A stretch of DNA of 64,000 nt from Chitinophagaceae bacterium (GCA_016719815.1 JADJYK010000006.1:62001-126000), one strand, 5' to 3'. Shown: positions 20,474 through 31,539, counted from the first letter of the stretch. Numbers and translations: made by a program. Notes: a model not told the origin generated them from the letters alone.

Positions 20474-21980
20474 ATGAGCAGTATCAGAAGGCAGAGCATT
20501 ATTTCATCGGTTGTAATTTATATCGGCTTTGCCATCGGCCTGGTGAATATTTATCTTTTTACCAAAAAAGGAATTTTCCTAGACTCTCAATTTGGCTTAT
20601 ACAATGCTTTCATAGCGATCGCAACATTGATGATGGCTTTTGCCAGTTTTGGCATGCCAACATACCTGTACAAGTTTTTCCCATATTACAAAGCACATAC
20701 AGAATCTAAAAAAAATGACCAGGCAGCCATTGTATTAACTGTAGGAGTTATCGGTTTCATTTTTATAATCATTGCCGGATTTTTATTTAAAGATGTTGTA
20801 ATTAAAAAATATATCACAAATGCCCCGGAGATAGTTACATACTATAAATGGATTTTTCCTCTTGGCTTTGGATTACTGATTTTTTCTCTGCTCGAAGCTT
20901 ATGCATGGCAAATACACCGTTCGGTATTTACTAATTTTTTACGGGAGGTGGGATGGAGACTTTTTACAACTATTATTATTGCTTTATTTGCACTTGGCGT
21001 TATTGATTTTAGTCTTTTTATAAAACTTTTTACATTCAGCTATCCTTTTATTGCTGTCGTTCTTCTTATCTATTTACTATACACAAAGCAAATCCATTTT
21101 ACCCTTTAAAATCAGCAAAGTTACCCGCCGCTTCTCCGGGAGTATTCTTAAACTCTGTTCATATGTATATGCCGGCCTCGTAATATTCAATATTTCCATC
21201 GTTTTTGACTCCCTGGTGATTAGTTCTGTGCTTGACGATGCGCTTACGCAGCTAGCCATTTATTCAGTTGCACAGAATATTGCATCAATGATTCAGGCTC
21301 CGCAGCGGGGTATTATTGCTGCATCTATTGCGCATCTTTCCCTCGCATGGAAAAACAAAAACATTGCTCTGATACAGCGTATCTACCAACGATCATCAAT
21401 CAATCAGCTCCTTTTTGCAGCAGGCTTTTTGTCACTGATCATCTTAAGTTTTCTGGATGCCGTAACTACATTCAACCTGAAGGGAACTTATCTGGATGCA
21501 TTTTATGTAATTATACTCCTTGGACTTACAAAAGTAGTAGACATGGGAACTGGTGTAAACTCTCAGATTATTGCCACCTCTACCTATTGGAGATTTGAAA
21601 TGATTAGCGGAATTATTTTACTGTCAGTTATGCTGCCACTTAGTTATTTCCTTACAAAAGAATTCGGCATTGTGGGAACCGGGGTAGCGCAACTTATTTC
21701 AATCACGGTTTATAACATTATCCGTATCATTTTTCTCTACGGAAAATTCAGGCTATTCCCTTTTACAATTCAAAGTCTTTATACGGTTATCCTGGCAGCA
21801 GCCGGCTTTGGAATCTGTTACTTCACCTTAAAAGATATTCATGGCTGGGCTGGAATGTTCACCCGTAGTATTGCATTCATAGTTCTTTATGGTTCCGGGG
21901 CTATATACATGAACCTTTCACCAGACATTAAGCCTGTACTCGAAACAATAAAAAAAAGATTGGGACTTTTAAAAAGTTAA
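20474..21980 (+). CDS. Wzx-like polysaccharide flippase (one frameshift)
   Basis: Integral membrane protein of about 502 residues with 12 to 14 hydrophobic segments, of the MOP superfamily that flips lipid-linked glycans across the inner membrane. The first frame begins MSSIRRQSIISSVVIYIG and ends at 21109 after KQIHFTL; the second picks up KISKVTRRFSGSILKLC without loss. Removing one T near 21108 joins them as HFTLKISKVTRRF. Its stop codon overlaps that of the convergent NlpC/P60 gene by 4 bases. No glycosyltransferases are next to it, so the glycan it serves is not indicated. Confidence 0.85.
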
Positions 21981-22750
21981 TTTCCGGAGGTAACTAGCTG
22001 CTTATCGTCGATCCTTCCGGCACCTACAAACCGCTGTAAGTAGTAAGTTTCAAACAAATCATTCACCATCACTCCTTTTGAAACAGAAGCATGGATAAAT
22101 TTATTGTTGCCCAAGTAAACGCCAACATGTGACACTCCCCTTCCACGGGTATTAAAAAATACCAGATCGCCTTCCTTCAATTCGGTGGTCGAAATCTTCC
22201 TGCTGACCCGATATTGTTCTCTTGACACCCTTGGAAGTACATAACCAAATGCAGCAAGATAAATTGCAGATGTAAAGCCTGAACAATCAACGCCTTTTTT
22301 AGTAGTACCTCCCATCCGGTAGCGTACACCATACCACTCATCTACTGATTCAAGCAATGATGTACTCGGTAAAGCCTCTACCTCTGTATTCATTAACACT
22401 GCATATTTAAACTGAACAGCAGATGCTGACTCAACCTCAGGGGCACGGCTTATTTCACTAAGGAGTGCATTTGTTTTTACATCACCTTTACTAACAGGTT
22501 TTTCAGTAATGTTTACGTCACGGTTGGTAATAAAAGCAGATGGTCCCGGTTTAATTTCTGTTTTATCAACAGTAACAACAGGTGTTACAGATATTTCATC
22601 AATAAATTTGGCTGGAACCTGATTTAATTTGGAAGATACAGCAGAAGAGGACAGCGTTTGTTTGTTTCCCGTGAGGTTTAAGGATTTAAATGCCGTGCAG
22701 CTGCCCAACAAACCCAGAATTAATGTTGCTGCTATTATTTGCTTAACCAT
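21977..22750 (-). CDS. NlpC/P60 (C40) peptidoglycan endopeptidase, lipoprotein
   Basis: Murein hydrolase, 257 residues. The lipoprotein signal MVKQIIAATLILGLLGSC ends in a good lipobox. A low-complexity linker of about 100 residues precedes the C40 domain. The catalytic Cys is in GVDCSGFTSAIY (near residue 153), the first His in VSHVGVYLGNNKFIHAS, with the trailing His as third residue. It should cleave the D-gamma-glutamyl bond of peptide stems. The frame is intact. The 266-base gap upstream separates it from the divergent beta-propeller gene; I saw no exact promoter there. Confidence 0.92.
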   Translation of the reverse strand: MVKQIIAATLILGLLGSCTAFKSLNLTGNKQTLSSSAVSSKLNQVPAKFIDEISVTPVVTVDKTEIKPGPSAFITNRDVNITEKPVSKGDVKTNALLSEISRAPEVESASAVQFKYAVLMNTEVEALPSTSLLESVDEWYGVRYRMGGTTKKGVDCSGFTSAIYLAAFGYVLPRVSREQYRVSRKISTTELKEGDLVFFNTRGRGVSHVGVYLGNNKFIHASVSKGVMVNDLFETYYLQRFVGAGRIDDKQLVTSGN

Positions 22751-23016
22751 TACGTCTTTCTTTTAAGGATGATTTCATGGGTTTCAAAACGACAGGGCTG
22801 TAAGCAGCCAAAACCATCACCTCACAACCGGCCGCAAAAGTAATCCCAAACGCTTAAAAAAAACCTGCTTTTTAACGTATTTGCCAAAATAAAATTGCCC
22901 GGTTCCTAAGTCCTTGTAATAAAGCAGTTTGCAGCTATGAAAAATGTGAATATCCGGTCTGTTTCTTTCAATGCTGTATGACTTAATTTCTTTATTATTG
23001 ACCTCTAATCACCATT

Positions 23017-24240
23017 ATGCAAACACTATTATCCCTTGTCTCGCTGTTTTTTTTAGCAACAGGCTGTCAGTTCGCAGGCAGTTCTTCTCAACCCCTTGTT
23101 GATACTATTCAGCCAAAAGATAGTATTACTAAAGATACAATACCTTCCATTCCTGTTATTCAGGTTCCAAAACCATACTCAAATCTTGTTTTTGAGAAAC
23201 AGGTATTATTACAGGCGGCAAAAGGCACAAAGTCTGTGATCTTCAATTCATCTGGCACCAAACTTTACGCTATGAACCTGGAAGGGATGAGTGTATATGA
23301 ATTTGACCAGGCCACAAGAAAGATTTCCCGGGAGTTTAAATTCAAGCCTACAAAAGGTACGGGGTGGGACTACGCCATCAATAAACCCATCGCATCCTTT
23401 CAGGAAAAACCGGTTGAAGCCTGCTTCAGCCACAACGACGAAATACTCTGGGTTTCTTTACACAACGCCGGAGGAATTGTTCCTATCTGGGTCAACAATT
23501 TTTCTAAAAACACTGCTGGAACAGGCAGCCAGAAAACAAAACCCGTCACTGTTATTTATCCGGGTACCGGAAAGCAAGATTCTTTTCATGTTCCGCTGAT
23601 TACAACCGGCAAAACACCGAAAGTAATTTCTAAAACAGCCGACAGCAAATATGTACTTGTAAGCAACTGGCATTCGTACAATACCAGTGTCCTGGAAACA
23701 GACACGGCTGTTTTTCCTTTTGCAAAAATTATCAGTACCGTTCCTGTTTCAGATATTCCGAGAGGAATTGCCGTTGATGATAAAAACCAGAAATCGTATA
23801 TCGCTATTATGGGAGGCTCTTCATTAAGTGTGGTGGATAATAACACCTGGAAATCGGAAAGCACCTTGAAAGTGGCCAGCAGCCCACGACATGTGATAAT
23901 GGATACCAGCGGCCGTTTATTTGTCTCATACAACAGCCTGGCAACGATTGCCTGCATTGATGCTGCAAGCGGAAAAACCTTATTTAAAACCGGCACGCAT
24001 GCCCAGCCGAGAACAATTGTGTTGTCAAAAAATTACAAATTCATATTTGCAACCTGTTACAGCAGTGATTTTGTTGATGTGTACAAAATCAACAACGACA
24101 GCTTTGAGAAAGTGGCATCTTTGCCGTGTAAAGGTCACCCGGTAGGTGTGGATGTTTTTGAAAACGATGAAAAGCTGGAGGCATGGGTGTGCAGTTACAG
24201 TACCGGCTCGATTAGTATTTACAGTTTTAAAAAGAAATAG
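23017..24240 (+). CDS. Lipoprotein with YVTN/WD-type beta-propeller
   Basis: Exported lipoprotein of 407 residues (signal MQTLLSLVSLFFLATGC, lipobox ATGC). The rest resembles a YncE/YVTN-type beta-propeller: repeated blades are seen at KSVIFNSSGTKLYAMNLEG, SKTADSKYVLVSNWHS, RGIAVDDKNQKSYIAIMGG, RHVIMDTSGRLFVSYNS, RTIVLSKNYKFIFATCY and VGVDVFENDEKLEAWVCSY. Such proteins bind ligands or scaffold other proteins; no catalytic motif is visible. It ends 11 bases before dnaE, which suggests the two share a transcript. Confidence 0.75.
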   Translation: MQTLLSLVSLFFLATGCQFAGSSSQPLVDTIQPKDSITKDTIPSIPVIQVPKPYSNLVFEKQVLLQAAKGTKSVIFNSSGTKLYAMNLEGMSVYEFDQATRKISREFKFKPTKGTGWDYAINKPIASFQEKPVEACFSHNDEILWVSLHNAGGIVPIWVNNFSKNTAGTGSQKTKPVTVIYPGTGKQDSFHVPLITTGKTPKVISKTADSKYVLVSNWHSYNTSVLETDTAVFPFAKIISTVPVSDIPRGIAVDDKNQKSYIAIMGGSSLSVVDNNTWKSESTLKVASSPRHVIMDTSGRLFVSYNSLATIACIDAASGKTLFKTGTHAQPRTIVLSKNYKFIFATCYSSDFVDVYKINNDSFEKVASLPCKGHPVGVDVFENDEKLEAWVCSYSTGSISIYSFKKK

Positions 24241-24251
24241 ATTTTGTGAGC

Positions 24252-27200
24252 ATGAAATTCTCTCACCTTCACGTACACACACAGTTTTCTCTTTTGGATG
24301 GGGCTGCCTCCATTCAAAACCTCTATAAAAAAATCAGCGACCATGGCAATATGTTTGGTGCTTTTGAATTTGTGGCAGAAGCGTACAAACACAAGGGCCA
24401 AGATGGTAAACCAATCGTAAAGCCTGTTGTGGGCTGCGAATTCTACATTACAGAAACAAGACATCAGAAAACTTTTACTAAAGACCAGAGAGACAAACGT
24501 CATCACCAGATACTGCTTGCCAAAAACGAAACCGGTTACAGAAACCTTGTAAAACTCACCTCGCTAGGGTTTATTGAAGGCATGTATGGCAAGTATCCCC
24601 GAATTGATAAAGAACTTATTCTGAAATATCATGAGGGACTTATTGCCACCACCTGTTGTCTCGGAGCCTCAGTTCCGCAGGCTATTCTGAAAAAAGGAGA
24701 AGAAGAAGGCGAAAATGAGTTCAAATGGTGGCTCAATGTTTTCCAGGATGATTACTATGTGGAACTGCAGCGGCATGGTATGGCCGAGCAGGATAAAGTA
24801 AACGAAGTGCTGGTAAAACTGGCGAAGAAATACAACGTAAAGATTATTGCCAGTAATGATTCGCACTATGTGGAGCAGGATGACTTCAATGCACATGATA
24901 TTCTGCTTTGTATTAATACCGGGGAAAAAATTACTACCCCGGCACTCCGTGATTTTGCAGATGATGATGTGCATGTAAAAGACAAACGCTTTGCGTTCCC
25001 CAACGATCAGTTTTATTTTAAAACAACCCGGGAAATGAGTATAGTCTTCAGCGATCTGCCTGAAGCAATTGATAACACTAACGAAATTGTTGATAAAGTA
25101 GACCTGCTCAATCTCACCCGTGATATTTTGTTACCCAACTTCCCGGTCGAAAAAAGATTTGAAATTCACACAGAAGAAGAAATAATCGGGAAATACACTG
25201 TTACAGCTGAATCAAAAAACCAGTGGGAATATCTTAAACATATTACCTACGAAGGAGCAGAAAAAAGATACATTGACCTAACGGACGAGATTAAAGAAAG
25301 AATAGAATTTGAACTCTTCACCATCAAAATGATGGGCTTTGCCGGTTACTTCTTAATCGTTAGCGACTTCATCAAAGCTGGTCGTGACAAAGGCGTATTC
25401 ATTGGTCCGGGCCGTGGTTCGGCTGCCGGTTCAGTGGTGGCCTATTGTATCGGCATCACCAATATCGACCCGATTAAGTACAACCTGCTGTTTGAGCGGT
25501 TTCTCAATCCCGACCGTAAATCAATGCCCGATATTGACACTGACTTCGATGATGAAGGAAGGCAAAAGGTTATTGACTATGTGGTTGAAAAATACGGCAA
25601 AAACCAAGTAGCCCAGATTATCACTTACGGCACAATGGCAGCCAAAATGAGTATTAAGGATGTGGCAAGAGTGATGGATTTGCCACTACCAGAGTCAAAT
25701 GCCCTTGCCAAGTTAGTACCTGACCGACCGGGAATTGAACTGAAAAGAGTACTGCATGCCCCTTTAAAAACGAAAGACGGTGAAAAATCATTGTAAGAAA
25801 AAGATGGGCTTGGCAATGATGACCTGGAAAATGTAAAAAAGCTACGGGAAATCTATAACCAGGGTACAATCGCCGGCCGGCAAAGTATTACATGAAGCAG
25901 AAAGGCTTGAAGGTTCTGTCCGCAACACCGGAATACATGCGGCAGGTATCATCATTGCTCCAAAGGATTTGACCGAACTTATTCCTGTTGCTACAGCAAA
26001 GATTCTTCGTTGTGGGTTACACAAATTGAAGGAAACGATATTGAAAGCGCCGGTATTATTAAAATGGACTTCCTGGGTCTTAAAACCCTTACCATCATAA
26101 AAAATGCACTGGTACTGATAAAGCAAAACCATGGTGTAGAAATTGATATAGATACAATCCCTCTTGACGATGCAAAGACATTTGAATTGTATCAACACGG
26201 TTCCACCATTGGCACATTCCAGTTTGAAAGTGCCGGCATGCAAAAATACCTGCGGGAATTAAAACCAGATAAGTTTGGCGACCTGATTGCAATGAATGCC
26301 CTGTACCGGCCAGGTCCTATTGCATATATACCTAACTACATTGACCGAAAGCATGGCCGTGAAGCTATACAATATGATCTGCCGGAAATGGAAGAATACC
26401 TGCAGGAAACATATGGAATAACCGTATACCAGGAGCAGGTAATGTTACTGGCCCAAAAATTAGCCGGATTTAGTAAAGGCGATGCCGACATACTTCGGAA
26501 AGCAATGGGTAAAAAGCAGAAGACTGTGCTGGACAAAATGAAAGCACAGTTTATTGAAGGTGCAACGGAGAAATTAATGCCGCCGGAAAAGCTGGAAAAA
26601 ATATGGGCCGACTGGGAGGCATTTGCCCAGTACGCTTTCAACAAATCACACTCTACCTGTTACGCTTATGTTGCATACCAGACGGCATACCTGAAAGCAC
26701 ATTATCCGTCTGAATACATGGCGGCAGTACTTAATAACGCCGGCAGTATTGAAAAAATCACCTTCTTTATGGAAGAGTGTAAGCGAATGGGATTACAAGT
26801 GCTTGGCCCCGAAATTAATGAGTCGCTGAAAGGTTTTGCTGTAAATAAAAAAGGAGAAATAAGATTTGGATTGGGGGGCTTAAAAGGTGTGGGTGACGCA
26901 GCAGTGGAAAGCATAATTGAGGAAAGAAACAAAAAGGGTTCATTCACTGATATTTTTGATTTTATTAAAAGAATCAATCAGCGGACTGTAAATAAAAAAA
27001 CATTAGAAAGCCTTGCTTATGCAGGCGGCTTTGATTGCTTTGTCAATTTACACAGGGCACAATACTTCTTTATACCGGAAGGGGAAAGCATCAACGGACT
27101 GGAGAAAATTATTAAATACGGGCAGATAATTTCTTCGCAAAACACCAACATGAGCAATACCCTGTTTGGCGATTTGCCAGTCACGATGGAAATACCACCA

Positions 27201-27895
27201 CCGCGGCTGCCGGAATGTTTACCCTGGCCTTTAATCGTACAACTTGACAAAGAAAAAGAAGTAACCGGAATGTTTCTGAGCGGACACCCGCTGGATAATT
27301 ATCGTTTTGAAATAAGACACTACGGTGTTACCACCATTGCCGATTTTAATGAGTTTAAAGAGACAATAACATTGCAACCGAATCCGGGCAGGCAATTCAG
27401 ACTGGTGGGATTGGTGGCCGATGCCCAGCACCGGATTGCAAAAAGCGGAAACAAATACGGAAACTTTGTGATTGAAGATTACAGTGGTAAAACAGAGTTT
27501 CCGCTGTTCAGCGAAGATTATTTGCGGCTTTCCCCCATTTTGCTGCAGGGAAGCACAGTGCTTATTACCGGTTTTTTGAAACAGCGATACAACCGTGATG
27601 ATTTTGATTTCAAAGCCACCTCTGTTACACTTGCAGAAACAATGAAACGAAACATGACAAGACAGGTAACAATTGAATCACATCCGCAATCTGTGAATAA
27701 GGAGTTGGTTGCATTTTTTGAAAAAATATTAAAAATTATCCGGGAAAGGCAACATTAAAGATTACATTAACCGATTCGAGAAACAAACTGAAGATTAGCC
27801 TTGTAAGTATGAATAATGGTTTTGAGATGAATGAAGAAATGATTCAGTTCCTGGAAAAAAGGCCAGAACTGGATGTGCAGGTTACGACGAGCTAA
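24252..27895 (+). CDS. dnaE: DNA polymerase III alpha subunit (frameshifts and one stop)
   Basis: Replicative polymerase, about 1,214 residues. The N-terminal PHP domain starts FSHLHVHTQFSLLDGAAS; the palm catalytic Asp residues are in PDIDTDFDDEGR. The tail after KATSVTLAE continues, after a shift near 27735, as KNYPGKATLKITLTD to a stop at 27893-27895. Breaks: an in-frame TAA at 25794-25796 (after GEKSL, where the same frame goes on with EKDGLGNDDLENVKKL), a shift near 25880 (to KVLHEAERLEGSVRNTG), a shift near 26000 (to KDSSLWVTQIEGND), and the one near 27735. All pieces together give a complete enzyme. Because dnaE is essential, I treat the breaks as sequencing errors. GTG at 24246 is an alternative start. 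Confidence 0.93.
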
Positions 27896-28009
27896 ACTGT
27901 TGACTTTCTGCTCAATTATTATCATTATTAAATAAACGCTGAAGTTAATCAAGCTGAAAAGCTGACAATATATCAACCAATAAGACAAGTTTTTCACAAA
28001 AAAGCGACA

Positions 28010-28043
28010 TTGCTGCATAGAATAGTGAACGGCCTTAATTTTG
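28010..28043 (+). promoter_or_regulatory. Promoter of trxA
   Basis: TTG at 28010-28012, a 23-base spacer, then TAATTTTG at 28036-28043, matching TTG..TAnnTTTG with the same spacing as the tyrS promoter. It lies 37 bases before the ATG at 28080, in the gap after dnaE. Confidence 0.6.
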
Positions 28044-28079
28044 CTATCCCTTATTAGCAATAAAAACAAATCAAATAAA

Positions 28080-28397
28080 ATGGCAAAAGAATTTACCGAT
28101 GCAAATTTTCAATCAGATGTGCTGAGTTCTGATAAACTTACTGTTATTGACTTTTGGGCAGAATGGTGTGGCCCCTGCCGTGCTATCGGACCTGTTATTG
28201 AGGACCTGAGCAAAGAGTATGAAGGCAGTGTAAATGTTGGAAAACTGAATGTTGATAATAACTCCAATGTCCCCTCACAGTATGGAATTACATCTATTCC
28301 TGCAATCCTGTTTATTAAAAACGGACAGGTAGTTGATAAATTAGTTGGCGCACAACCCAAAGCAAATTTTGTGAAGAAAATTGAGTCGCATATTTAA
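28080..28397 (+). CDS. trxA: Thioredoxin
   Basis: Cytoplasmic thiol-disulfide reductant of 105 residues. The start MAKEFTDANF at 28080 is typical, and a promoter element at 28036-28043 rules out the upstream in-frame codon at 28041. The active site is FWAEWCGPCRAIGP (Cys 30 and 33), and the cis-Pro loop is ITSIPAILFIKNGQ. It is transcribed alone and ends at a shared terminator. Confidence 0.97.
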   Translation: MAKEFTDANFQSDVLSSDKLTVIDFWAEWCGPCRAIGPVIEDLSKEYEGSVNVGKLNVDNNSNVPSQYGITSIPAILFIKNGQVVDKLVGAQPKANFVKKIESHI

Positions 28398-28417
28398 TTT
28401 ACTAAAATCTTATATCG

Positions 28418-28447
28418 AAAATCCTCCGTAACAACCGGAGGGTTTTT
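28418..28447. terminator. Terminator between trxA and miaA
   Basis: Stem CCTCCG / CGGAGG (28423-28428 and 28436-28441) with A and T runs on the two sides; it can serve both convergent genes. Confidence 0.8.
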
Positions 28448-29369
28448 ATTTTATCGAACTTAATAAAGAGTCTGTTATTCCGGCCTCGAAACCCCGGCCC
28501 GCATCAACCCATTTTATCCCACTGTCTTTTTTAAACCAGGTCAACTGCCTTTTGGCATATTGGCGGGTATGTACTTTAATCAGTTCAACAGCTTCTACAA
28601 GAGATGTTTTCCCTTCCAGGTGATCAAACAACTCGGCATATCCTACTGTTTGCAGCGCATTAAGCTCTTTGTAAGCAACAAGACTTTTCACTTCGTCCAA
28701 CAACCCTGCCTCCATCATTTTATCAACCCGTTCGATAATACGACTATGCAACTCTTCTTTTGTTAATTGAATACCAAGTTTAATAATATTAAAATCCCGG
28801 TTTTGTTTTTTTCCAGTTCTGAAAGAAAGTACAGACCTCCCGGTTCCCTCCACAACTTCTAATGCCCTCATGAGTCGTTGCGGATTATGAATTTCTCCTT
28901 CCGCATAAAATGCGGCATCTTTTTGCTTTAGCTGTTCCTGCAACCATTCCAGTCCATGTTTATTATAACCGTCAGCAATTTGCTCCCGTATAATTTTATC
29001 TATTGAAGGTATAGTATCGAGCCCTTCGCAAAATGCTTTTATATAGAGGCCGGTACCGCCAACCATTACCACTATATTGTTTTTTGCAAACAATTCATTT
29101 ACTTTCTGCAAGGCATACCGTGCAAATGAAGCGGCAGTAACCTCGTCTGCAATGCTGTGTGATGCAATAAAATGATGTGGCACCTCATTCAACTCCACCG
29201 CAGATGGGCGGGCCACTCCAATATTGAGTTCCTTATAGCACTGGCGGCTGTCAGTAGAAATAATTTCCGAACTGAAATACTTTGCTATTTGTATCGCAAA
29301 CGTAGTTTTACCGGAAGCGGTTGGCCCGGCAATTACAATTACAGTGTTGGATGGAATTTTGTCAATCAA
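28446..29369 (-). CDS. miaA: tRNA dimethylallyltransferase
   Basis: Transfers a dimethylallyl group to A37 of tRNAs reading UNN codons; cytoplasmic; 307 residues. The P-loop is IAGPTASGKTT (residues 12-22), followed by STDSRQCYKELNIG (DSRQ/VY site) and MVGGTGLYIKAFCEGL. The C-terminal insertion with VGYAELFDHLEGK and HTRQYAKRQLTWFKK is standard. The frame is intact. It lies 14 bases after the pRiA4b-like gene on the same strand and probably shares its promoter. Confidence 0.97.
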   Translation of the reverse strand: MIDKIPSNTVIVIAGPTASGKTTFAIQIAKYFSSEIISTDSRQCYKELNIGVARPSAVELNEVPHHFIASHSIADEVTAASFARYALQKVNELFAKNNIVVMVGGTGLYIKAFCEGLDTIPSIDKIIREQIADGYNKHGLEWLQEQLKQKDAAFYAEGEIHNPQRLMRALEVVEGTGRSVLSFRTGKKQNRDFNIIKLGIQLTKEELHSRIIERVDKMMEAGLLDEVKSLVAYKELNALQTVGYAELFDHLEGKTSLVEAVELIKVHTRQYAKRQLTWFKKDSGIKWVDAGRGFEAGITDSLLSSIK

Positions 29370-29383
29370 TAATAAAGTTTCAA

Positions 29384-29950
29384 TTATACTTCATTCTCAT
29401 CACCGGCAAGCAGGTCATCTCCCAGTCCTACATCTTCGCCGTCTTCATCTTTTTCTGCAAAGCCCTCACCTGCCTGCGTCAGGTCATACTTTTCTTCAAT
29501 ATCGGCAAATTTATCTCCCAGCAATCCTTTGGTTCCATACTGACTGGGCCCAATTCCTTCTGAACGGGACATGGAAGGATATGTAATCTTTGGATTCTCT
29601 TCTTTTGAAACATTTATCAGTTCAACAAGGAAAGACCAGTTTCTATTAAAATCATACAGATAAATAAACCGCTGATTCGGGTCCTTAATTTCTGATCCGA
29701 TAGACGTTTCACCCATTATTAATGGAGGTGCTTTATATTCCCTTTCGTCGTATTTCTCCAGGGATATTTCACGGCCCCGTTGCCAATGGTCATTGCTGCG
29801 GAAGAATGTAGCCTTATGCTTATTATCAAACTCGTATGACTTCAGGATTGTACTATGCAAATCCTGGAAAGTTTGTGTATGCCTGATTACTATATCACGG
29901 TAAACACTTTCGTCCTCTTCAAAGTATATCCTGAATTTTAATATTGCCAT
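29384..29950 (-). CDS. pRiA4b ORF-3-like protein
   Basis: Protein of 188 residues resembling the plasmid pRiA4b ORF-3 family (PF07929): MAILKFRIYFEEDESVYRDI at the start, then HSTILKSYEFDNKHKATFF and FIYLYDFNRNWSFLVELI. The last 60 residues are acidic and low in complexity (DEDGEDVGLGDDLLAGDENE). Family members have no settled function and are often found next to DNA- or RNA-modifying genes. Here it precedes miaA with a 14-base gap. An exact -7 element lies 4 bases upstream of its ATG, implying a leaderless transcript or a slightly later start. Confidence 0.8.
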   Translation of the reverse strand: MAILKFRIYFEEDESVYRDIVIRHTQTFQDLHSTILKSYEFDNKHKATFFRSNDHWQRGREISLEKYDEREYKAPPLIMGETSIGSEIKDPNQRFIYLYDFNRNWSFLVELINVSKEENPKITYPSMSRSEGIGPSQYGTKGLLGDKFADIEEKYDLTQAGEGFAEKDEDGEDVGLGDDLLAGDENEV

Positions 29951-29954
29951 ACAA

Positions 29955-29962
29955 CAAATTTA
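29955..29962 (-). promoter_or_regulatory. -7 element upstream of the pRiA4b ORF-3-like gene
   Basis: TAAATTTG on the minus strand exactly matches TAnnTTTG. It is only 4 bases from the ATG at 29950, so transcription would start at or just inside the start codon; this makes the call less certain. Confidence 0.35.
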
Positions 29963-29975
29963 ATAATTAAGATTG

Positions 29976-30091
29976 AAGATTCACAGTGGTTGCTCTCACA
30001 GATTCCACAGATTTACACGGACGAGATTCCGTCATTTTTTGTAAACCAAAAATAACCCGTGCACATCAGCCTAATCCGCTAAATCCGTGTT
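29976..30091. repeat. Degenerate intergenic repeat of CACAGATT/CACGGATT units
   Basis: Short tandem-like units CACAGATTC, CACAGATTTA and CACGGAC at 29997-30022, with the inverted partner ATCCGCTAAATCCGTGTT at 30073-30091. ACACGGA (30015-30021) and TCCGTGT (30084-30090) are exact inverted repeats. Similar units are common in intergenic DNA of Bacteroidota. It fills the gap between the cca gene end and the upstream promoter. Confidence 0.45.
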
Positions 30092-30106
30092 CAATTGTAT
30101 TCGGAT

Positions 30107-31534
30107 TTACTTGCCAGTCTTAGGCTCAAGCCCCATACTCTTGCCCTTTTCAATCATGAAATTATAAGCTGCTTCATAGGTATTGGGGATCAGTCCGTCG
30201 AGTATTGCATCCTTTAATGCATCTTTTATAATACCAACCGGTTTTGAGGGTGACAGGCCAAACGTTTCCATTATAAGTTCTCCTGTTACCGGCGGCTGCC
30301 ATGTTCGTATATGGTCGCTCTCCTCCACTTCTTTGCATCGCTGCCTTACCATCTGGAAATTTTCCAGGAACCGTTTCACTTTCTGTTTGTTTTTAGAAGT
30401 AATATCTGCCTCACATAGCTGCATCAGCGCTTCAAAATCTTCTCCGGCATCAAACAATAAACGGCGAATAGCAGAATCAGTAATATTCTCTTTAGTAAGA
30501 CTGATAGGGCGAAGATGCAGTTCCACCAGCTTTCTTACAAACCGCATCTTTTCATTCTGTGGCAATTTCAATTTAGTAAAAATCTTTGGAACCATCCTTC
30601 CTCCCACCACTTCATGGCCATGAAAGGTCCATCCGTGACCTTCTTCAAATTTTTTTGTTGGCGGTTTACCAATATCATGCAGTATCGCCGACCAGCGTAA
30701 CCACAGGTCTTCAGTATGCTCGGCTATATTATCGAGCACCTGCAGTGTATGCCAGAAATTATCCTTATGACCGATGCCGTCTTTATTCTCAGCTCCGGCA
30801 AGCTCCACCATCTGCGGAAAAATCAGTTTCAACAAACCGCTTTCATACAATAATGCAAAGCCAACAGATGGCTTTGCCGAAGCAATAATTTTGTTTAACT
30901 CATCAGTGATGCGTTCCTGCGAAATTATTTTAATTCTGTCTGCACTGTCAATTATTCCCTGCCAGGTTTTCTTTTCAATGGTGAACCCTAATTGCGAAGC
31001 AAAGCGTATGCCCCTCATCATCCGCAGCGGGTCATCACTAAAAGTTTGTACCGGATCGAGCGGAGTTTTAATGATTCCTCTTTCCAGGTCCTTTATCCCA
31101 TCAAAAGGATCAATCATTTTCCCATAATTATCCTCGTTCAAACTTATTGCCATTGCATTAACGGTAAAGTCACGACGGTCCTGGTCATCTTTAACTGTTC
31201 CCGGTTCCACTTCCGGTTTTCGGGAGTTACGCTGATAACTTTCCTTCCTGGCTCCTACAAATTCAATATCAAAACCATCTGTGAGTCTGATATGGGCTGT
31301 TCCAAAATTCTTAAAGAAATCAACCTGTGGCACCGGGTTAAATTGTTTTGCCGTTTCGTTCGCCAGTTCAATAGCATCACCCACACATACAAAATCAGCA
31401 TCTTTAGTTTCTCTTCCCAAGATTTTGTCTCTTACAAATCCGCCGATCAGATACGTTTCCACTCCAAGGTTCCGTGCAGCCCTGGCCACTTTTTTTATAA
31501 ACAATAATTCTCTTTCTGTGCAATTAATATCCAT
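30107..31534 (-). CDS. cca: CCA tRNA nucleotidyltransferase with HD domain
   Basis: Adds or repairs the 3' CCA of tRNAs; 475 residues. The nucleotidyltransferase motif is LIGGFVRDKILGRETKDADF (near residues 29-48), the basic motif is RRDFTVNAMAIS, and ERITDELNKI follows. An HD phosphohydrolase domain sits near residue 288 (LHDIGKPPTKK), as in many bacterial enzymes of this class. The frame is intact. This fits the tRNA-Pro(GGG) gene in this window, which does not encode CCA. An exact -7 element is 5 bases upstream of the ATG. Confidence 0.95.
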   Translation of the reverse strand: MDINCTERELLFIKKVARAARNLGVETYLIGGFVRDKILGRETKDADFVCVGDAIELANETAKQFNPVPQVDFFKNFGTAHIRLTDGFDIEFVGARKESYQRNSRKPEVEPGTVKDDQDRRDFTVNAMAISLNEDNYGKMIDPFDGIKDLERGIIKTPLDPVQTFSDDPLRMMRGIRFASQLGFTIEKKTWQGIIDSADRIKIISQERITDELNKIIASAKPSVGFALLYESGLLKLIFPQMVELAGAENKDGIGHKDNFWHTLQVLDNIAEHTEDLWLRWSAILHDIGKPPTKKFEEGHGWTFHGHEVVGGRMVPKIFTKLKLPQNEKMRFVRKLVELHLRPISLTKENITDSAIRRLLFDAGEDFEALMQLCEADITSKNKQKVKRFLENFQMVRQRCKEVEESDHIRTWQPPVTGELIMETFGLSPSKPVGIIKDALKDAILDGLIPNTYEAAYNFMIEKGKSMGLEPKTGK

Positions 31535-31539
31535 CGGGG

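Noticed and set aside
25794..26010. Possible intein, intron or insertion splitting dnaE
   Set aside because: The intervening 210 bases themselves encode the expected DnaE residues in shifted frames, with nothing inserted; simple indels plus a stop explain it.
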